DNA of 38,380 nucleotides from Microvirga aerilata. Lineage in GTDB: Bacteria > Pseudomonadota > Alphaproteobacteria > Rhizobiales > Beijerinckiaceae. Where the stretch lies: contig NZ_JAEQMY010000044.1 in the NCBI RefSeq assembly GCF_016743775.1, positions 1 through 38,380 on the forward strand. Reading direction: 5' to 3'. Shown here piece by piece: positions 33,651 through 38,380 of this stretch. The notes under the pieces were generated by a model. It worked only from the letters and a program-made list of their open reading frames with translations. It did not search any database and was not told the DNA's origin. Each line of letters starts with the position of its first letter. The first letter of the stretch is position 1. The translations under genes were made by a program, and so were the position numbers.

Positions 33651-36036
33651 CCATAAGCGGCTTGCCCGTGCTGTCCATCAGCCAGCGCTCGTGCGCCTGC
33701 ACCGCGCGTTGAGCCGGTTGCCATCCGTGCTGACCGTCATGAATACGGGTGCGCATCCGGACGATGAAGAGAACGAAATGCTGGCGGCCCTAAGGTTCGC
33801 CTTCGGCATGCGCATCGTGGTTGCCTGCTCCACGCGGGGAGAGGGCGGCCAGAACGCGCTTGGGCCTGAGCGTGGTGCTGCCCTGGGTGCCTTGCGAACT
33901 GCGGAGATGGAGGAGGCCGCCCGCCGCATCGATGCCGACGTGGCATGGCTCGGCCATGGGCCGGACGATCCGGTGCATGACTTCGGCTTCTCCAAGAACG
34001 GGGACGAGACGCTCCGGCGCTGGGGCGAACAGCGCATCGTCGAGCGTCTCGTCCGGGCTTACCGGCAGTACCGCCCGGACGTCGTCATCCCGACATTCCT
34101 GGACGTGCCCGGTCAGCACGGTCACCACCGGGCCATGACCCGGGCGGCCGAAACGGCCCTGGACCTGGCGGCGGATCTTTCCGCCTTCCCGGAACATGCG
34201 AGCCTGGGCCTCCGGCCCTGGCAGGTTTCCAAGTTTTATCTTCCGGCATGGTCGGGTGCAGGCTACGCCTATGACGATGAGGCGCCGCCTCCGCCTGCAA
34301 CGGTCAGCGTCCAGGTTGCCCATCGTGACGAGGTGACCGGCCTGGCATACCAGCAACTCGGCGAGTGGTCCCGTGCGGCTCACGCGTCCCAAGGCATGGG
34401 TGTCTGGCGCGACAAACCGGTCGATCACTGGAGTCTCCACCTCAAGCGGTGGGCTGATGGCTCACCGACGAACGAGAGCGATATCCGTGATCATCTGCCT
34501 GCAACCCTTGCCGATCTGGCAGCCACAGCAGGCCTGACGGATGCTCCGGCTGCGGCCCTGAGGGAGGCGCAGGAACGGATCGATGATGCGCTTGCGGCAT
34601 TTCCGGATCGCCAAAGGATCGGCGTCTCCCTCAGCCGGGCAGCGCATCTGATCGAAAGCTCGCTAAAGGAGCTGGATCGTCACGCCATAGACCTGATCGG
34701 GCATCGGCTCGAGCGGAAGGTGAGGGAACTCGACGCAGCGATCTTCGAGGCGACCGCCAACACAGCCCGAGCAGCCTTCAAAGGCGCATGCCACCCCGGA
34801 GCCAGCATAGGGCTGGAGGTTCGCATCGACGCGCCGGACCTCGCGGGATGGGTCGCAGCGCCCCGCCTCCCGGAAGGCATCGAGGCCGTTTCGGTACCTC
34901 GGGAGGCCGGACACTTCGAGTATTCAATCTCGATCCCTGCATCCGCACCGCTTACGGGAAATTACCCCGAAGCGTTCGATCCCATGGGCGGCAACGGTGC
35001 AGCCGGCATCCGCGTGTCCGGCGAGGTCGACGGACGCCTCGTCAGGGTCGATCTCGATCCCGAGGAGCCCTTCAGAATCGAGCCATCCCGGTCCCTGTCT
35101 CTCGATCCCGCCATTGCTCTCATCAAGGCTGGCGAACCAGCCTCCGGCATCCGCGTGCACATTGTGGGGGCGGAGCCGACGGACTGGCAGGTGCCGGATG
35201 GATGGACGATGCAGCGTCAGGACGGCGGCTGGATCGTCGAGCCGCCGCGGGAGATGGAAACAGGCGTTTCAACCCTCGTGCCGATTGTGGATGGCAGGCC
35301 GGCAAGCACCGTCCAGGCCCTTGCATACCATCATATCCAGCGGACCTCCTTTGTGGCACCGGCAGCACTGAAGGTTCTGACCCTCGATGTGGCCCTCCCG
35401 GTCGATGCCCGCATCGGCTATGTGGGAGCCGGAAGCGACAATGTCGGCGCCCATATGCGCCGCCTCGGCCTCCATGTGACGGATCTAGGAGAAGACGATC
35501 TGACGGCGGGCTCGCTCTCGGGGTTCACCACCATCGTGGTGGGCATTTTTGCGTTCGGTTTCCGGCGCGACCTTCAGGCGGCGACAGGTCGTCTGCATCG
35601 CTTCGTGGAGGACGGCGGCCATCTGGTGACCCTCTATCACCGTCCCACCGATGGCTGGAATCCTGCCGTCACCCCGCCGCGCCGTCTGGCCATCGGCTCG
35701 CCGTCGCTCCGGTGGCGGGTCACCGATCCGGCTGCGCCTGTGACGGTTTTGAAGCCGGATAGCCCGTTGCTGACGTATCCGAACCGGATCGAGGCGGCAG
35801 ATTGGCAGGGCTGGGACAAGGAGAGGGGGCTTTATTTCGCGGCGGAATACGACCCGGCCTATGAAGAGCTTTTGTGCCTGAATGATCCCGGCGAGAACCC
35901 GCTCAAGGGCGGGCTGGTCTCCGCCCGCATCGGTCACGGCCGCCATACCCATGTGGCGCTCGTGCTGCATCATCAGATGGACAAGCTGGTTCCCGGCGCC
36001 TTCCGCCTCCTGGCGAACCTGGTCCAGCCAGCCTGA
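33640..36036 (+). CDS. Large PIG-L-family deacetylase
   Basis: The 798-residue protein has an N-terminal PIG-L (LmbE) zinc deacetylase domain: GAHPDDEENE with metal ligands H39 and D42, STRGEGGQN, and the third ligand in GQHGHHRAMT (H160-H163). The domain ends near residue 250. A helical region and a beta-rich segment follow, and the C-terminal 200 residues (VDARIGYVGAGSDNVGAHMR ... RFVEDGGHLVTLYHRP) look like a class I glutamine-amidotransferase or ThuA-like fold. The family removes N-acetyl groups from amino sugars such as GlcNAc conjugates. No signal peptide is visible, so it is probably cytoplasmic. It starts at TTG 33640, seven bases after GAGGAG and inside the ROK gene end. Confidence 0.9.
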   Translation: MLDDHKRLARAVHQPALVRLHRALSRLPSVLTVMNTGAHPDDEENEMLAALRFAFGMRIVVACSTRGEGGQNALGPERGAALGALRTAEMEEAARRIDADVAWLGHGPDDPVHDFGFSKNGDETLRRWGEQRIVERLVRAYRQYRPDVVIPTFLDVPGQHGHHRAMTRAAETALDLAADLSAFPEHASLGLRPWQVSKFYLPAWSGAGYAYDDEAPPPPATVSVQVAHRDEVTGLAYQQLGEWSRAAHASQGMGVWRDKPVDHWSLHLKRWADGSPTNESDIRDHLPATLADLAATAGLTDAPAAALREAQERIDDALAAFPDRQRIGVSLSRAAHLIESSLKELDRHAIDLIGHRLERKVRELDAAIFEATANTARAAFKGACHPGASIGLEVRIDAPDLAGWVAAPRLPEGIEAVSVPREAGHFEYSISIPASAPLTGNYPEAFDPMGGNGAAGIRVSGEVDGRLVRVDLDPEEPFRIEPSRSLSLDPAIALIKAGEPASGIRVHIVGAEPTDWQVPDGWTMQRQDGGWIVEPPREMETGVSTLVPIVDGRPASTVQALAYHHIQRTSFVAPAALKVLTLDVALPVDARIGYVGAGSDNVGAHMRRLGLHVTDLGEDDLTAGSLSGFTTIVVGIFAFGFRRDLQAATGRLHRFVEDGGHLVTLYHRPTDGWNPAVTPPRRLAIGSPSLRWRVTDPAAPVTVLKPDSPLLTYPNRIEAADWQGWDKERGLYFAAEYDPAYEELLCLNDPGENPLKGGLVSARIGHGRHTHVALVLHHQMDKLVPGAFRLLANLVQPA

Positions 36037-36042
36037 CAGAGC

Positions 36043-36942
36043 ATGCCGGCTGATCCTGAAACCGGTTCGGGCGAGACACCTGCTCCTCTGTGGAGCAGCG
36101 CCGGATGGCTGCTCCTCGATATGGCCCTTGTCACGACGATGCAGGCCATCGTCAAAGCCGAAGGGGAGACCTATCCGGCCGTCCAGCTGGTTTTCCTCCG
36201 CTCCCTCGTCGGGTTCGTCGCAGTGGCGCCTCTGATCTGGCGCTACCGCACCAAGTTGACAGATTTGTCGAACCTTCGCGGCCATCTCTTTCGAGTTGCA
36301 TACAATTCGGCCGCGTTGACGTTCAACTTCGCCGCTTTCGCTGCCCTGCCTTTGGCCCTGGTCACGGCCATCGGTTTCACCCGGCCCCTCGTGTTGCTGG
36401 TCATGGCGGCGATCCTGCTGGGGGAGAGCGTGAGCCGGACCCGCTTTGCTCTCACGGCTGTGGGGTTCGCAGGGGTCGTGATCATGGTGCGGCCGGACGC
36501 GATCTCCTGGAACATGGGGCTGGTCGCAGCTTTCGCGTCAGTGGTCTTCGGCACGATGGCGGCCGTTCAGACGCGGCGCCTCGCCCATGAGAGCACCATT
36601 GTGCTGATGCTCTTCTACACGGTCGGCCTGACCCTCCTGACCGCGATCCCCGCAGCCATCGCGTGGGTGCCGATCCCCTGGGACAAAGCCCCGAACATCA
36701 TCCTCATCGGCGTTTTGGCTCAACTCGGCCAATATTGCTGGCTGCAGGCCTACCAGAAGCAGGAGGCGCGGCTTCTTGCACCCATCGGGTACCTGTCGAT
36801 CGTCTTTTCGGCGTTTGCGGGGTGGCTTTACTTCGGCGACATTCCTTCACTGTCCCTGGTGGCAGGCGCCGCCATCGTCGTTCTGACCACGGTGCTGGCC
36901 GGGCCGGCGGAGCGCTGGTTCGAGCGCAGGGGACGGCCATGA
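36043..36942 (+). CDS. EamA/DMT-family membrane transporter
   Basis: The 299-residue protein has about ten hydrophobic helices in two EamA halves. The first contains RSLVGFVAVAPLIWRYR, LPLALVTAIGFTRPLVLLVM and ALTAVGFAGVVIMVRPD; the second contains GLVAAFASVVFGTMAAVQTR, QYCWLQAYQ and LLAPIGYLSIVFSAFAGWLYFGDIP (the usual E replaced by D; this run exceeds the motif core, key part YLSIVFSAFAGWLYF). It starts six bases after the PIG-L stop, so it is probably co-transcribed. DMT proteins export or exchange small metabolites; here it may export a by-product of the pathway, which is inference. Confidence 0.88.
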   Translation: MPADPETGSGETPAPLWSSAGWLLLDMALVTTMQAIVKAEGETYPAVQLVFLRSLVGFVAVAPLIWRYRTKLTDLSNLRGHLFRVAYNSAALTFNFAAFAALPLALVTAIGFTRPLVLLVMAAILLGESVSRTRFALTAVGFAGVVIMVRPDAISWNMGLVAAFASVVFGTMAAVQTRRLAHESTIVLMLFYTVGLTLLTAIPAAIAWVPIPWDKAPNIILIGVLAQLGQYCWLQAYQKQEARLLAPIGYLSIVFSAFAGWLYFGDIPSLSLVAGAAIVVLTTVLAGPAERWFERRGRP

Positions 36943-37041
36943 GGCTGCCAGGGGCTTGGGCTTATCCGCTCTTGGTATGAGGCCTTGTGTCGTCGCTCCC
37001 CGTTTTGGAGGATAACGGGCATCTTTCGGAACCTTTGATCC

Positions 37042-37054
37042 GGGTTAATAACCC
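37042..37054. promoter_or_regulatory. Short inverted repeat upstream of the ftsK-like gene
   Basis: GGGTTA-A-TAACCC is a perfect 6-bp inverted repeat 80 bases before the next start. It contains TTAA and is followed by TTTACC, which recalls cell-cycle promoter regions of Hyphomicrobiales, but it does not fit the full CtrA box. The function is uncertain. Confidence 0.3.
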
Positions 37055-37133
37055 TCTCTTTACCCGCATGGGCGAGAGTTAATTCAGCAACGACGAACCG
37101 ATAACGTCTGCCTCAACGGATTTGTAAGTGCCC

Positions 37134-38380
37134 ATGCGTAACTCGTTCAAGCCTAATGATTTTATGCCCGCCGCAATCCAGCAGGAAGGCAAGACCGCCG
37201 GAACATCCCCGGAGACCCGGAGTCTGGGCGATTCGGCGGTCAGGACCGGCCTTGAATTTGCATGGGAAACACCTTGGTCCTCCGCCGGCGAAACCGAGCC
37301 CGGCTGGTGGCAGGCCTTCGCCCTGTCCAAGGGCGTGAGGGCGACCAGGACCCCAGACCGGTTCATCAGGAAGCAGCCTGAGACCAACGTAGTGGCCCTT
37401 CCCCCCAGCGAGGGAGCCGAGGCTGCGCGCCTGGCCCGCGCCGCGGACAGGTCCTGCGAGGAGACGATCCGCAGGCGTCTCGAGAGGCTCCAGGCCGCGG
37501 TGGAATCGGGAGCAACAGATGCCAAGGTCCCTGAAAGGGCGGAGCCTGCGCCAGCAAGTGCTGCTCGGACGGCTCCTGTAGCGGAGGAGGCTGCACGGCC
37601 GATTGAGGCCGTTGCGGAGGTCTCCGAAGTCCACATGGCCGTGGATTTGGAAGCTGAATCCTATGAATATGCCGAGCCTGAGACGGAGATCCTATACACA
37701 ATCGAGGAGGCTCCTCACGAACCTGAGGCCGAGTTGTTGCTGCCCGTTCCCGTGGCATCCCTGGCGCCGGCATTCTCGGCGTTCGCGTTCCAGTCCAGCC
37801 TCTACGACATTGCCGTTTTCCTGAAGCCTGAAACGATGCTGGAGCCGGTGGAGGCCGCGGACCAGGACGATATGCTTGAGGCTGTCGAGGCCGCAGAGGC
37901 AGAGGTCGAGGTCGAGTTCATTCAGGTTGATGAACCTGAAGAAGACTGGCCTGCCGAAGTGGAAGCCGAAGGACAGGTTGTTCCTGAAATCCTGGAAGCC
38001 GCGCGTGAGGACGTGATGGTTGAGGAAGCGGTTGAGAGCATCGATGCCGGATACCTTGCCTTGTATGGCGAGGTGGTCGCGCCTGTTCGGGCTCCGGTGG
38101 CAATTGCGGCGCCCGTGCAACCGGAGCCCGTTGAGCCCGAGCCTGTCGAGGCGGTCGAACCCGACGAAATTGTCTCGGTCTCGTCCGGCCTCTCGGCGCA
38201 GGTGATCGAGTTCCGAATCCATGAGCGTGCAAAGGGCGGGGGCTATGAGCTCCCGGCCATCAGCCTCCTGGCCGAGGTGCCGGAGCGGGAAGGCGAGGTT
38301 CTGACCGAGGACATCCTCGAGGAGAGGGCCGGCAGGGTCGAGAAGGTCATTCGCGACTTCGGCGTGAAGGGCGAGGTCAT
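37134..38380 (+). CDS. ftsK: FtsK/SpoIIIE-type DNA translocase, 5' part (runs off the window)
   Basis: The frame from ATG 37134 (MRNSFKPNDFMPAAIQQEGK) is open to the right edge for 415 codons. The last 60 residues read YELPAISLLAEVPEREGEVL TEDILEERAGRVEKVIRDFG VKGEV (split here), the characteristic entry into the FtsK alpha domain (LPxLxLL...L...A..LE.vL.dFGVkGei). Before it lies a long Glu/Pro/Val-rich linker (EPVEPEPVEAVEPDE). No membrane helices are visible in the N-terminal part, unlike classical FtsK, so this is probably the soluble-N-terminus form seen in many Hyphomicrobiales. The translocase motor and gamma domain would lie beyond the window. TAA shortly upstream in frame limits the start to GTG 37128 or this ATG. 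Confidence 0.82.
   Translation, partial: MRNSFKPNDFMPAAIQQEGKTAGTSPETRSLGDSAVRTGLEFAWETPWSSAGETEPGWWQAFALSKGVRATRTPDRFIRKQPETNVVALPPSEGAEAARLARAADRSCEETIRRRLERLQAAVESGATDAKVPERAEPAPASAARTAPVAEEAARPIEAVAEVSEVHMAVDLEAESYEYAEPETEILYTIEEAPHEPEAELLLPVPVASLAPAFSAFAFQSSLYDIAVFLKPETMLEPVEAADQDDMLEAVEAAEAEVEVEFIQVDEPEEDWPAEVEAEGQVVPEILEAAREDVMVEEAVESIDAGYLALYGEVVAPVRAPVAIAAPVQPEPVEPEPVEAVEPDEIVSVSSGLSAQVIEFRIHERAKGGGYELPAISLLAEVPEREGEVLTEDILEERAGRVEKVIRDFGVKGEV

Noticed and set aside
35485..36285. Minus-strand open frame of 266 codons across the PIG-L 3' end
   Set aside because: It is antisense to two well-supported genes and has no recognisable domain.
37692..38222. Minus-strand frame rich in Asp/Leu/Arg at the right edge
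   Set aside because: It is the antisense of the Glu/Pro-rich linker of the ftsK-like gene; its repetitive composition follows from that linker.

Overview
The window reads as alphaproteobacterial DNA, most likely Hyphomicrobiales and perhaps a Methylobacteriaceae member such as Microvirga. This is inferred from the GC-rich codon use of the core genes, the tad locus gene set, the PilZ, DUF6894 and DUF2934 proteins, and TTAA-N7-TTAAC (CtrA-type) boxes. No rRNA, tRNA or CRISPR array was seen.

Layout. (1) Positions 1-1270 are a transposon graveyard: the end of an IS66 transposase with its terminal repeat, then two decayed IS481-family pieces in opposite orientations. (2) Positions 1310-11315 are a tight-adherence (Tad/Flp) pilus locus. 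tadC, tadB, cpaF, cpaE, cpaB, cpaA, flp and tadD lie on the minus strand. A stand-alone secretin N-domain protein, the secretin cpaC and a small lipoprotein lie on the plus strand. TadE/F/G pseudopilins and a full-length CpaD are not in the window. (3) Positions 11779-13927 hold likely accessory regulators: two PilZ proteins, a LuxR-type response regulator and a DUF6894 protein. (4) Positions 14400-23170 are a low-density accessory region of small, often secreted or membrane proteins, with clear segmental duplication and decay. It includes convergent pairs of tiny membrane proteins, a chimeric copy with a 1-nt frameshift, an RTX gene with a stop codon in its signal-peptide region, and a ParB fragment with an internal stop. 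(5) Positions 23528-25686 are a two-gene ABC-2 exporter. (6) Positions 25693-36942 are a compact divergent catabolic cluster: a CUT1-type importer, an argininosuccinate-lyase-like enzyme and a PfkB kinase on one side, and a ROK repressor, a large PIG-L deacetylase and an EamA transporter on the other. (7) From 37134 to the right edge is the 5' part of an FtsK-type DNA translocase gene.

How the parts work together. CpaA processes the Flp pilin, the CpaF ATPase with TadB/TadC drives assembly, CpaC with the lipoproteins forms the outer-membrane channel, and CpaE positions the machine. A 27-bp element shared by the flp and cpaF upstream regions suggests co-regulation. In the catabolic cluster an unknown glycoside or amino-sugar-like compound is probably imported, deacetylated, cleaved by a fumarase/ASL-type elimination and phosphorylated, under a ROK repressor that may bind an inverted repeat in the divergent promoter region.

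The strongest candidates for something undescribed are the duplicated convergent small-membrane-protein module (about 15.1-16.2 kb and 18.6-19.4 kb) and the lyase/PIG-L/PfkB/ROK catabolic cluster.
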